This document shows, piece after piece, positions 28,866 through 36,231 of a DNA stretch of 36,231 nt. Under the pieces are notes generated by a model. The model was not told the origin of the DNA. It worked only from the letters and a program-made list of their open reading frames with translations, and made no database searches. The stretch lies in IMG/VR virus record IMGVR_UViG_3300030107_008116, positions 1 to 36,231 of that record; one strand, written 5' to 3'. Within the stretch, counting starts at the first letter, position 1. The number at the start of each line of letters is the position of its first letter. The DNA is from a virus. The position numbers and the translations under genes were made by a program.

Positions 28866-29502
28866 TGTTTGTAATTTGGGCAGGATACCAATGCCGATGG
28901 AGGACAATCCTCTATACAGAACATCCTTGCAGATCCTAGAGGATGAAAATATTTTGCCCGAACATACGCATCTGCACGATTTTAACAAGAGCTTCAGGCC
29001 TGAGAGCTTGGGGGATATTTTCGGGGTTGATTTCATGACGAATATTCCTTATTGGCCAGTTTTCCTTCCATGGCTGCACCACCGACCTCTAGAAAAGTAT
29101 CGAGACGTAGCGTTTGTGAATTTTGACCTTGAAAAGAAGGTGGACAAATTAAAAAACTTAATAACTTCCATAAAAGAGCATGGCTTTGTTCCAGAGGATT
29201 TCCCCGACAGAAAAGGCGGAATAACTGGTTATCATCTGAGTGCATTGTCGCGGAAAAGACTATACATTGTTAGCGGAAATCATCGTAGTGCCGTCTTAAG
29301 TGCCTTGGGGAAGGAAATTCAACACCAACCAGAGAGAGGAAAGGGAACCAAGGCAAGAGAGCTAGAGGGCATAGGTGTAGACTATGATACAATGCCTCTT
29401 ATATTTTCCAGTCAAGATGTGACTTCATGGCCATCTGTAAAAAGTGGCTTCTTGAGCGAATCTGAGGCTATTACCATTATGAATAAATATGTGGAGACCT
29501 AA
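28858..29502 (+). CDS. ParB/Srx-like domain protein
   Basis: 214 residues, 8-base overlap. The C-terminal half holds LYIVSGNHRSAVLSALGKEI, the G-x-H-R segment of the ParB N-terminal/sulfiredoxin-like fold that binds CTP or ATP, preceded by IKEHGFVPEDFPDR. The N-terminal half (DFMTNIPYWPVFLPWLHHRP) is unrecognised. No HTH follows, so plasmid-type partition is unlikely. In a glycan operon it might act as a nucleotide-dependent kinase or transferase; function open. Confidence 0.55.
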   Translation: MINVCNLGRIPMPMEDNPLYRTSLQILEDENILPEHTHLHDFNKSFRPESLGDIFGVDFMTNIPYWPVFLPWLHHRPLEKYRDVAFVNFDLEKKVDKLKNLITSIKEHGFVPEDFPDRKGGITGYHLSALSRKRLYIVSGNHRSAVLSALGKEIQHQPERGKGTKARELEGIGVDYDTMPLIFSSQDVTSWPSVKSGFLSESEAITIMNKYVET

Positions 29503-30189
29503 ATGAACAAAGAAAACTTAAGCAAACAGATTGACCTACTGTCTTCAGAGGGCGAATGGAATCATTGTTACGAATTCCCTTTTGGTCTCAAGACGAGACG
29601 ACACCATATTCAAAGCCCTGGCTATAATCTAAACAAGTGGGAAAGAATAGAGCCCTTAATAGAACTTTTAGATCCCAGTGGGAAGACCTTGTTAGATGTT
29701 GGGTGTAGTGATGGATTTTTTTCTATCATGTCGGCGAACAAGGGAATGGACAATGTACTAGGTATAGACCTCGATCCCTTAAGAATCAGGAAGGCAAATT
29801 TCGCTAAGGAAGTGTATGGCGTTAATAATGTAGATTTTAAAGTTTTTGATTTGTATGACTTCAAGGAGCAAGATTCTTATGATATAATATTAGGGCTTGG
29901 CTTGATTCATAGGGTCCCTGATATCGAAACTTGTTTAAAAAAACTTTCTACCATTGGTGAAAACATTATCCTAGAGTTTAAGACATATGACAGCGAAGAG
30001 CCTGTTTGTAAATATAGAGGCGGCAATACCAAGTCCAACATTTATAATGCATTGCATTATGTTCCGACAAAGAGCTTCATGATTGAGAAGATGACCGGTC
30101 TCGGGATGGGTAAGTATCAGGTCCTCGATGATGAAAAGAGTGGTCTCAAATATAAGAGAACAATAATGATGTTCTCAAGGGGTGCTTGA
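29503..30189 (+). CDS. AdoMet-dependent methyltransferase (class I)
   Basis: 228 residues, starting right after the preceding stop. AdoMet motif I is TLLDVGCSDGFFSIMSA near 60-75, motif II VLGIDLDPLRI, then FKVFDLYDF and the post-II region DIILGLGLIHRVPDIETCLK. An N-terminal cap KWERIEPLIELLDPSG precedes, in the manner of CmoB/DUF1698-type enzymes. The position suggests O- or C-methylation of a sugar, but tRNA or small-molecule substrates are possible. Confidence 0.82.
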   Translation: MNKENLSKQIDLLSSEGEWNHCYEFPFGLKTRRHHIQSPGYNLNKWERIEPLIELLDPSGKTLLDVGCSDGFFSIMSANKGMDNVLGIDLDPLRIRKANFAKEVYGVNNVDFKVFDLYDFKEQDSYDIILGLGLIHRVPDIETCLKKLSTIGENIILEFKTYDSEEPVCKYRGGNTKSNIYNALHYVPTKSFMIEKMTGLGMGKYQVLDDEKSGLKYKRTIMMFSRGA

Positions 30190-31007
30190 TTTTGAAAAAC
30201 AAGATATTTGAAAAGTTTAAAGATGCTCATGATGGAGAAAGGGTCTTCCTTGTGGCCAATGGACCCAGCCTGGCAAAAACAGACCTTAGTTTCTTGGAGG
30301 GCGAAGTATCAATAGCGATGAACAGAATCTCGTTGATTTACGATAAGTACCCCACTTGGAGGCCCACATATTATCTTTTTTCTTCCACAAATGTTAGAAA
30401 TGAAGTGTGGGGCACTTCTTGGCTTGAGTCTGTACATAAATCTATGTCTTGTGACGAAACCACTTCCTTTATTGCCAAAATGTTCAAGCCAGACATTGAC
30501 CCAAAAGGTGCTTATGCGAACACATTTTGGTTTGATTCTATGTCTGAATTTAAACCTTCGCAAGATGGCTTGGTGTCTGACAGGTGCTTCTCGACAGATG
30601 TAGTGGAAAGAATTGATAAATCCGGCACAACAATGAATTTGGCATTACAATTGGCATATCACATGGGCTTTTCTGAAGTTGTGTTCGTGGGTGCAGATTT
30701 AGGCTGGAAGCTCGATAAGGGATCAAAAAGTGATCCGAATCATTTTGACAATTCTTATCGAGCTAACATATCCAACCCTCAAAAGGCTAATAACCAAATG
30801 AGAAACATACATTCACTTGCCCTTAAAAGGTTCTTGGAGCGCGATAAGGAGGTTAATTTTTACAATGCGTCTCTGGAGACTATTTTAGATGTCTACCCAA
30901 TCATAGATTACGAAGAATATATCAAGAACAACAAGATTGTTGTGCTAGAAGAGAAGAATGAACTAGCTAAAATGGCTTGGGACCACCCTCCACAGTTTTT
31001 GGTGTGA
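30186..31007 (+). CDS. DUF115/GT42-like putative glycosyltransferase
   Basis: 273 residues. The TTG at 30186 overlaps the previous stop, but TTG 30192 has better spacing (AAGGGG 9 bases away). Motifs: VFLVANGPSLAKTDLSFLEG near residue 20, IAMNRISLIYDKYP, and TTMNLALQLAYHMGFSEVVF then VGADLGW. This order (NGPSL...N...LGF-x-x-x-x-x-G-x-D) is shared by DUF115 (MptE/Maf-like) proteins and by bacterial GT42 sialyltransferases such as CstII. A CMP-sugar-using transferase would fit the neighbours. Family assignment is moderate. Confidence 0.65.
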   Translation: MILKNKIFEKFKDAHDGERVFLVANGPSLAKTDLSFLEGEVSIAMNRISLIYDKYPTWRPTYYLFSSTNVRNEVWGTSWLESVHKSMSCDETTSFIAKMFKPDIDPKGAYANTFWFDSMSEFKPSQDGLVSDRCFSTDVVERIDKSGTTMNLALQLAYHMGFSEVVFVGADLGWKLDKGSKSDPNHFDNSYRANISNPQKANNQMRNIHSLALKRFLERDKEVNFYNASLETILDVYPIIDYEEYIKNNKIVVLEEKNELAKMAWDHPPQFLV

Positions 31008-31038
31008 GTTGTAACTAAGGCACTCCCCCCTGAACAAG

Positions 31039-31437
31039 ATGATGACCAACACTAGTTTAGTAAATTTTGTCCCTAAGGGCTGGGGATTCGAGAAGTGGAT
31101 ATGCAATAGTGAAAAATATTGTGGTAAATTATTGTACCTCGTGAAGGACAAGAAATGTTCACTGCACTACCACAAGATCAAGGACGAAGTATTCTACATA
31201 CAGTCAGGAAAAGTCAAGCTTTTATGGTCTGATGAGGTGAGTAAAGTAGAGGAGATCGCAGGGGCCGGCATTTCTGTTGATCGCCTTCTGACAAAAAATA
31301 TTTTAGAAAAAGGAGATAGATTTCACATTCCTGTCCATCGCGTGCACCAAATTATTGCCCTAGAGGACACAGAGATTTTTGAATTTTCAACACAACACTT
31401 TGATGAAGATTCGATAAGAATTATTAAAGGAGATTAA
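31039..31437 (+). CDS. Cupin-fold protein
   Basis: 132 residues (ATG 31039 or 31042). Cupin motif 1 is CSLHYHKIKDEVFYIQSGKV with two His and a Glu; motif 2 is GDRFHIPVHRVHQIIAL with His. This is the single-domain form of sugar isomerases or epimerases such as type II phosphomannose isomerase cupins and lyxose isomerase. Last gene of the glycan island, likely an isomerase in sugar supply. No Shine-Dalgarno is evident, and a C-rich run precedes the start. Confidence 0.72.
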   Translation: MMTNTSLVNFVPKGWGFEKWICNSEKYCGKLLYLVKDKKCSLHYHKIKDEVFYIQSGKVKLLWSDEVSKVEEIAGAGISVDRLLTKNILEKGDRFHIPVHRVHQIIALEDTEIFEFSTQHFDEDSIRIIKGD

Positions 31438-31439
31438 AA

Positions 31440-31643
31440 ATGAACACAATTAAGGATCACACACTTAAACTTTCTAACCAAGCTATTGGGGCACTGATGA
31501 TGGCTCTGCAAAAGGGGATCATGGAGCAGTGCGACATCACGACCATGCTAAAGGACTTTGAGCTGATGGATTCGGCAGACGGACTTGTTGTGGAGAACCC
31601 ACCTGTTCTGCAAATGGAGCCAGAAGAGGAGGGTGATGCCTAA
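31440..31643 (+). CDS. Small conserved phage protein, 67 residues
   Basis: ATG 31440, AAAGGAGA upstream. One helix-rich domain: KLSNQAIGALMMALQKGIME then QCDITTMLKDFELMDSADG, with an acidic end. Proteins with the 'LSNxAIGAxMMALQKGxMEQ' start recur in T4-like marine phages with no assigned role. Overlaps the next gene by 8 bases. Confidence 0.65.
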   Translation: MNTIKDHTLKLSNQAIGALMMALQKGIMEQCDITTMLKDFELMDSADGLVVENPPVLQMEPEEEGDA

Positions 31644-31905
31644 GTATACTTATTACTGTTCGGCGTGCAATACGACACAGGAGGTTAAGCACTCTCTACA
31701 CGAAGTTTGTGACACTTGTGAACTTTGTGGAGAAGAGGGCTTCATGACTCGAAGACCTTCTGAGATCTTCCTCAGCAAAAAGATAGATCGTTCTAACGAT
31801 AGGGAGGAGGCTGGGGCGGTTACGAAAAGAGTTATTGAAGAGGCCCGAGAAGAATTGGCCAGTGACAAAGAATTATTGAAAGGAAGAGAGTATAAAAATG
31901 GTTGA
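31636..31905 (+). CDS. FmdB-like zinc-ribbon protein
   Basis: 89 residues from ATG 31636 inside the previous gene. The zinc ribbon has CSAC (near residues 7-10) and CDTCELCG (near 25-32), the FmdB type found in many bacteria and phages. A charged helix follows (VTKRVIEEAREELASDKELL). Probably a small regulator or adaptor that binds protein or RNA. Confidence 0.72.
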   Translation: MPKYTYYCSACNTTQEVKHSLHEVCDTCELCGEEGFMTRRPSEIFLSKKIDRSNDREEAGAVTKRVIEEAREELASDKELLKGREYKNG

Positions 31906-32275
31906 AATCGTTATCGCGTTGTGTGTGTTTTTATTTCTTTCGGTGGCAATTAATGGTGTCTTGGTATGGTACGCGAAGACGAACCTATCAAAAGTTGACA
32001 CAATTTATACGGCCTCCGAAAGCGCATCGGAGATTTTCAGCATGATCGAATCATATCGCTCACATTTATCCTCAGTATACGAGAAGCCTCTTTTTTACGG
32101 AGATGAGACACTTCAAGGTCTCTTAGAACACACAAACAGTTTAATAAAGTTCCTGAAACGTTACGAAGAGGTCTATTCCTTCACACAACCGAACCTTGAG
32201 GAAAAGCTCCTAACAGTTTCAGGATTACCGGAGGAACATGACGAAGAAAATAAGGAAGAAGCGGAAGAGCAATAA
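31898..32275 (+). CDS. Membrane-anchored hypothetical protein
   Basis: 125 residues. One N-terminal transmembrane helix (EIVIALCVFLFLSVAINGVL), then a cytoplasmic or periplasmic helical domain (ESASEIFSMIESYRSHLSSV, LQGLLEHTNSLIKFLKRYEE) and a very acidic tail (PEEHDEENKEEAEEQ). Overlaps its upstream neighbour by 8 bases and the sigma factor by 38. A membrane protein at this place next to the late sigma gene occurs in other marine T4-like phages; role unknown. Confidence 0.65.
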   Translation: MVEIVIALCVFLFLSVAINGVLVWYAKTNLSKVDTIYTASESASEIFSMIESYRSHLSSVYEKPLFYGDETLQGLLEHTNSLIKFLKRYEEVYSFTQPNLEEKLLTVSGLPEEHDEENKEEAEEQ

Positions 32276-32924
32276 TTATTTCACAAAAGTGCACGAGAAC
32301 GCCATCCTGGAGTATATCGACTGCACTGAGCAGACTCAAAGGGATGTCTTATATCGAGAGGTTATACGTCCTGCATTTGTAGAAATGATTGATAAGATTG
32401 TTTTTACCTATAAGTTTACCACCTTGCCTAATATCGCTACCTTGAAAGAGGAGTGCGAAGTACACCTCATAACGGTCTTGAGCAACTACGATAAGAATAG
32501 GGGCTCAAAAGCCTTTTCTTATTTTGGGGCCGTGACAAAGAATTGGTTTATTGCCAGGGTGAAGAAAAACTCTACACAACTAAAAAGAGAATCTAGCTTT
32601 GAAGAAGTGTCAAAGGATGCTGAGATGCAGCACCTTACAATTTACAATTTGTATGACGAGCGAAGAAACTGGAATGAGTTTTGGCAACACTTATGGGGCG
32701 AAATTAATCGCTGGGACAATCAGAGGCTAAAAGACAATGAGAAAAAAGTTTTAGAAGCCATTAAAATACTTTTAGCAGAGCCAGATATGGTTCCGATTTT
32801 TAACAAAAAAGCTATTTACCATGAGATTAGAGAAATTACCAAACTTAATACGAAACAGGTATTGAATAGTCTTACCAAGTTTCGCTTTGAGTACGGTACC
32901 TTTAAGAAGAAGTGGGACGAATGA
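32238..32924 (+). CDS. Late sigma factor, T4 gp55-like
   Basis: 228 residues. Sigma-2-like region: FVEMIDKIVFTYKFTTLPNI, TLKEECEVHLITVLSNYDKN and GSKAFSYFGAVTKNWFIARV, which corresponds to the -10-binding part of region 2 in gp55-type factors. The C-terminal helices (KAIYHEIREITKLNTKQVLN) could be a small region-4 or clamp-binding part. In T4, gp55 directs host polymerase to late promoters together with gp33 and the sliding clamp. The basic start MTKKIRKKRKSNNYF lies in a 38-base overlap with the membrane gene. Confidence 0.78.
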   Translation: MTKKIRKKRKSNNYFTKVHENAILEYIDCTEQTQRDVLYREVIRPAFVEMIDKIVFTYKFTTLPNIATLKEECEVHLITVLSNYDKNRGSKAFSYFGAVTKNWFIARVKKNSTQLKRESSFEEVSKDAEMQHLTIYNLYDERRNWNEFWQHLWGEINRWDNQRLKDNEKKVLEAIKILLAEPDMVPIFNKKAIYHEIREITKLNTKQVLNSLTKFRFEYGTFKKKWDE

Positions 32925-33208
32925 AGCAAGATTTTCAAGATTTGGCAGAAGAGGCCCTGGGAAACATTCGGGACGACAGGGAGCAGACTAAGGAACTCCT
33001 TAAAGACTTGATCCGCTACATCGCGGCTGCTGAAGATAGACATCGAGAAGTTGGCCTTACTGCTGCGAAATATGTGGAGACCTTGCAGAGATCTAACGAG
33101 CAACTTGTTAAGATTGCGTCCTTGCGACAGAAAGGGGAAGGGCAGTCATCGGGATTGACTGACCAAGAACGAGAAGAAATCTTTAAAGAATTAAATGGGG
33201 GGGAATAA
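32921..33208 (+). CDS. Small helical protein, possible packaging or structural adaptor
   Basis: 95 residues, ATGA overlap with the sigma gene. Nearly all helical: MKQDFQDLAEEALGNIRDDR, then REVGLTAAKYVETLQRSNEQ, LVKIASLRQKGE and an acidic LTDQEREEIFKELNGGE. The pattern 'AAKYVETLQRSNEQLVK' occurs in small proteins next to structural genes of other phages and may be a small-terminase-like or capsid-assembly factor; low certainty. Confidence 0.55.
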   Translation: MKQDFQDLAEEALGNIRDDREQTKELLKDLIRYIAAAEDRHREVGLTAAKYVETLQRSNEQLVKIASLRQKGEGQSSGLTDQEREEIFKELNGGE

Positions 33209-34267
33209 TTGAAACCCAAAGGACTAAATCCGCGCACAAAACCCTCCGCCATCCCGAAATTAGACCCCAATACAACTGACCCTTTTGCAGTTCTTCGGGA
33301 TATAGCCGGTGACCAGTTTAACCCCAAGGTCTTTGAGACACAAGAGGGGTACAGAGGTGTTTGTTTGCGAGCTGAGTTGGGCAGTGGAATAGGAACGGCC
33401 GCCTCTTGGGTGAGTAGAAGCGATCAAAACGACGACGAATTAATAGCCGTCAAGGTTATGATACCGGAAGTTCACGCGCACTTGTGTAACCCATTTGTAG
33501 TCAATGGTGAGGGTTGTAACAACTTTACGGGTCTAGATCAGCGGTTAGTTGATCTTTATCCCACCTTTTTAGCAAAAATTAAAGACTTCTCCACAGATTT
33601 TCCAGCCCCTGGCGACATTGTTGCGGTTGATTTTGGTAATCGTTCTACAATGACAGACCCGATTTACAAAGGTAAGGTATTTTCCCAACCTACTGTCTTT
33701 GCACTTGCAGCGAAAGGTGCCAAGAATTCTTTTTGCCTCCGATTACCGCCACTTGAGTCTGTGTCCCATGATTACGGTTCTGACACAGACGAATTGAGCC
33801 TCGTGGTATCCGTTAAATTCCCGCCAGAGAGATTGTACAGTCCTGCCGCCGAAGCTTTCAACAAAATGGTGGAAGAAGCCTTAAAAGAGGGTGTGGAATT
33901 TTTAGCCACTTCTGGGTTTCGTAGCATAGAAGAACAACGTGTCTTATATGAGAAGCATAGAAGAGACCCAAAAAATAATCCTCCAGCCGCCAAGCCAGGC
34001 AAAAGTAAGCACAACTCTGGTCTTGCAGTTGATATATGGCCCTTAGGTCGTAACGCTTCAAAGGCAAGCCCTTTCCTGTCATACAAGGCTAGGGAGTGGT
34101 TGAGAAAAAATGCGGGTAGGTACGGCTTCAGAAGAACAGATTCACGTGAAGAGTGGCACTTTGTATGGTCCCAAGAATCAAAAGAACAGCCCAAGTGGTA
34201 CACTAAAATTACATTTGAAGAGTGGAAGGTTAAAGTAAATAAATACAAGGCTAAAGTAAGAAAATAA
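33209..34267 (+). CDS. Baseplate hub-like protein with VanY/M15 peptidase domain
   Basis: 352 residues, TTG start directly after the preceding stop, with GGGGGGGAA upstream. The N-terminal part (about 30-180) looks like a hub OB-type domain: GYRGVCLRAELGSGIGTA, IAVKVMIPEVHAHL, FPAPGDIVAVDFGNRS. The C-terminal domain (about 205-340) is a D,D-carboxypeptidase-type M15 peptidase: TSGFRSIEEQRVLYEKH, SKHNSGLAVDIWPLG (His and Asp zinc ligands) and REEWHFVWS (catalytic Glu, His ligand). It would cut peptidoglycan peptides during DNA injection, in place of the lysozyme of T4 gp5. Confidence 0.85.
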   Translation: MKPKGLNPRTKPSAIPKLDPNTTDPFAVLRDIAGDQFNPKVFETQEGYRGVCLRAELGSGIGTAASWVSRSDQNDDELIAVKVMIPEVHAHLCNPFVVNGEGCNNFTGLDQRLVDLYPTFLAKIKDFSTDFPAPGDIVAVDFGNRSTMTDPIYKGKVFSQPTVFALAAKGAKNSFCLRLPPLESVSHDYGSDTDELSLVVSVKFPPERLYSPAAEAFNKMVEEALKEGVEFLATSGFRSIEEQRVLYEKHRRDPKNNPPAAKPGKSKHNSGLAVDIWPLGRNASKASPFLSYKAREWLRKNAGRYGFRRTDSREEWHFVWSQESKEQPKWYTKITFEEWKVKVNKYKAKVRK

Positions 34268-34268
34268 A

Positions 34269-35270
34269 ATGTCAAATAATAGAAAAGCTGTAGATGTAAA
34301 GGGTGTATCCCCTAAGACCCTTAACAGGTATGATGATCTTCCTAATGAGGTTCGAGATACTCACTTCAAGGGAGTTAACAACTCTCACCTTGTTGAGGGA
34401 AAGCCTCGCTATGACAAGGCGGAGTGCGAAATTGTTTTAGGAAATGGGGCTTTGGTTTTCGGGCGTGATCGCCCTGGGGCTCCATGGACAGGTTATGGCG
34501 GATCTGGTGATACGTCTTGTGAATCCATTTCTCTAACCGCAGGCAGAGCCTCAGTGCAAAACTTGGGAGGCCATATCGATATTCCCGGCAAGGGTCAACA
34601 AAGGATAGTCGTAGATCCCAACAATGTAACTGATGCAGCTACACTATTATTGAGCCAGAAAACAGATGTAGATAAGAACTACAACTTATCTCTTGGTAAT
34701 ACTGTAAACCATTCTTTTGCCAAATCAGCCGCCGTTATGAAAGCGGATGCAGTTCGGCTCGTTTCGCGCGAAGCACTAAAGATATGTACAAGAACAGATA
34801 AAAGAAATTCTCAAAGTGGAGAAATTCTGGGCGTTGGCGGCATTGAGTTAATAGCCGGTAACAACGCAGCAGACTTGCAGCCCTTGGTCAAGGGTGGCAA
34901 CTTGGTTGAGGCCTTGTTGGGTTTAGCGGAACACGTAGACCGTCTTAGTGGAATGTTGGATTCATTCGTGGAATATCAAAACGATTTTAACAACACAGTG
35001 ACACACCACACACATTACCTTCCAGGTAATGTGGAAGAGCTATCTTTTGAAGATGTCGGGTATTTTATCCCTGGCCGCAAAGGTGTGAAGGTTGAGACTA
35101 AGCCGTCAAGACCGGTCCAAGATAAGGGAATGCAATGCGCAATGAGTTTATTCTCCTCAACCAAGACATCTATTTTCCTGGGCCGGGTTAATACCGGTAA
35201 TTACAGAAATAAATACTTAAAGGCTTGGGGCGAAAAGTTTATCAACAGTCGCTTGACTTCAACAACATAA
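34269..35270 (+). CDS. Baseplate or spike-like structural protein
   Basis: 333 residues, 1 base after the hub-like gene. Beta-rich N-terminal region with AECEIVLGNGALVFGRDRPG and GYGGSGDTSCESISLTAGR, as in phage baseplate/spike proteins. Then IELIAGNNAADLQPLVKGGN, a helix LVEALLGLAEHVDRLSGMLD and NTVTHHTHYLPGN, whose His cluster may bind a metal ion as in spike tips. Likely partner of the hub-like peptidase in cell puncture; by context. Confidence 0.65.
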   Translation: MSNNRKAVDVKGVSPKTLNRYDDLPNEVRDTHFKGVNNSHLVEGKPRYDKAECEIVLGNGALVFGRDRPGAPWTGYGGSGDTSCESISLTAGRASVQNLGGHIDIPGKGQQRIVVDPNNVTDAATLLLSQKTDVDKNYNLSLGNTVNHSFAKSAAVMKADAVRLVSREALKICTRTDKRNSQSGEILGVGGIELIAGNNAADLQPLVKGGNLVEALLGLAEHVDRLSGMLDSFVEYQNDFNNTVTHHTHYLPGNVEELSFEDVGYFIPGRKGVKVETKPSRPVQDKGMQCAMSLFSSTKTSIFLGRVNTGNYRNKYLKAWGEKFINSRLTSTT

Positions 35271-35271
35271 A

Positions 35272-36231
35272 ATGAGCACTAAAAATCGAAAAAATATGGA
35301 CCAAGTTTTAAAGGCAACCAAACCCTTGGTGAGCATCGATTGGACTACTTCCGAGGGTGAAGTGCCTTTCTACGACCATGAGATGCAAAAATATGCTGTT
35401 GCCGTGAAAACTGGCTTCTCCAGGATGGATAGTGATTATCGCAACGCCAACACTATTGAGTGGAAACTGTCAGGTGTCGAAAAAATAATTGCACACCACA
35501 ATAAAGTAAGTGAAAACATTGACCAAATTGTAGACGTATCAGTAATCCCCCAACAAGCATCCGGCACTTATGTGCCTTTGCGTCCACAAGAAGAGATCAA
35601 AGTCTTGGTAACAGTACCTACAGAACTGGTAGACGCTTTGGAGGATCTCCCGCCCTTAAACGTAGCAGCCTATGATGTGGTTTCGATAGAGTTGGGAGGC
35701 TTGGCTAACAAAGCCCAGAGTATCTTTGAACTTTTAAGGGTGTATGATGGTCAGGCCACCAACTTCGTAGGAAGGATTTACGACGCCGATTTTTTGTTAA
35801 TAGCAAAAAATGTAAAGAACTTTACTTCAACCTTATCAAAGCTTGTAGCGGATAATGGATTTTTACCTGATACTCTTGATAGGTCTATTGTGGAAATAGG
35901 GGTGGACTCGGAATATCTCCCCTTATATGCACAAATAGATCAAGGTAATGGCTTTGAAGATTTGATCATTGGATTTAACGAATTCAAGAGGTCAAAATTT
36001 GTTGACAGTAACACACTGTTCATCTATAGCAAATTAGATGAGGTTTTAAAATATTCTAAACAAAAGCCGATTGTAGGTGATGATGCCGCACAAAGCACTA
36101 TCTCGGAAGATTGGCAGAATTTCTTAAAGTCCTTTATTAAGTACCCGCCAGCGATCATAGAGCACTCCGAAAGTCGCCCCATGTCTCCAACGAAGACAAA
36201 GGATGATGAACCTGAGACCCCCTCAATTCAA
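35272..36231 (+). CDS. Large structural protein, 3' end outside window
   Basis: ATG 35272, 1 base after the preceding stop, and open for 320 codons to the window end. It begins MSTKNRKNMDQVLKATKPLV. A domain around residue 90 has SVIPQQASGTYVPLRPQEE and KVLVTVPTELVDAL. Then ELGGLANKAQSIFELLRVYD, IYDADFLLIAKNVKNFTSTL, and a low-complexity SRPMSPTKTKDDEPETPSIQ at the edge. No family recognised; size and position fit a large baseplate or tail protein. Confidence 0.7.
   Translation, partial: MSTKNRKNMDQVLKATKPLVSIDWTTSEGEVPFYDHEMQKYAVAVKTGFSRMDSDYRNANTIEWKLSGVEKIIAHHNKVSENIDQIVDVSVIPQQASGTYVPLRPQEEIKVLVTVPTELVDALEDLPPLNVAAYDVVSIELGGLANKAQSIFELLRVYDGQATNFVGRIYDADFLLIAKNVKNFTSTLSKLVADNGFLPDTLDRSIVEIGVDSEYLPLYAQIDQGNGFEDLIIGFNEFKRSKFVDSNTLFIYSKLDEVLKYSKQKPIVGDDAAQSTISEDWQNFLKSFIKYPPAIIEHSESRPMSPTKTKDDEPETPSIQ

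Noticed and set aside
28858-29502. Plasmid-type partition system (ParB)
   Set aside because: No ParA gene, HTH or parS-like repeats; only the nucleotide-binding fold segment is present.
33772-34275. Reading frame of 167 codons on the - strand
   Set aside because: Antisense to the conserved M15 peptidase domain and without recognisable motifs.

Overview
The window reads as a stretch of a large, moderately AT-rich tailed phage, most likely a lytic T4-like myovirus with a long genome. Genes are short and tightly packed, many overlap by 1-38 bases, and all but one run on the + strand. There are five tRNA genes and a complete tmRNA. Virus-type genes include a gp55-like late sigma factor, a baseplate hub/spike-like block, a PIN-PhoH protein, a Cas4-like nuclease, a DnaQ-like exonuclease and UvdE. 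The host cannot be read directly. A cysteine-rich lipoprotein with Asp-Ala-Gly linkers resembles surface lipoproteins of Myxococcota and Bradymonadota, so a host there is a reasonable but weak inference.

Layout. 1-5.2 kb: small accessory genes (cysteine-rich 32-residue peptide, pentapeptide-repeat protein flanked by decayed copies, HAD phosphatase, lipoprotein, three single-helix membrane peptides, cytidine deaminase-like protein, KTSC protein, zinc ribbons) mixed with five tRNAs (Ile-TAT, Asn-GTT, Met-CAT, Leu-TAA, Arg-TCT). 5.2-7.1 kb: DNA repair and processing (UvdE, DEDDh exonuclease). 7.1-9.8 kb: beta-rich proteins, probably fibre or other virion surface parts. 9.8-13.6 kb: two zincins, small basic or coiled-coil proteins, an acidic possible structural protein, an Nmad1-type protein and an HTH protein. 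13.7-15 kb: tmRNA facing a trypsin-like lipoprotein on the - strand. 15-18.3 kb: PIN-PhoH, an anthrax-lethal-factor-like zincin and a PD-(D/E)XK nuclease.

18.3-31.4 kb: a glycan island of about 13 kb, mostly translationally coupled. It holds several GT-B and GT-A glycosyltransferases, a plant GXM/DUF579-like sugar methyltransferase, a GT29-like sialyltransferase, a CMP-sugar synthetase, an HpcH/HpaI pyruvate aldolase, a GmhA-like SIS domain fused to a HAD phosphatase, a ParB-like protein, a second methyltransferase, a DUF115-like protein and a cupin. Together they could make, CMP-activate, transfer and methylate an unusual (keto-deoxy or heptose-like) sugar. This is the most likely novel system in the window.

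31.4-36.2 kb: small conserved phage genes, the late sigma factor and baseplate-type genes including a hub-like protein with a VanY/M15 peptidase domain. The last gene runs off the window end.

Control signals: several genes have a TTGACA/CATAAT-type promoter only 6-9 bases before the start codon and no Shine-Dalgarno sequence, which suggests leaderless mRNAs. One clear rho-independent terminator lies after the KTSC gene. No stretch longer than 300 bases lacks a gene. No CRISPR array, insertion sequence or integrase was seen.
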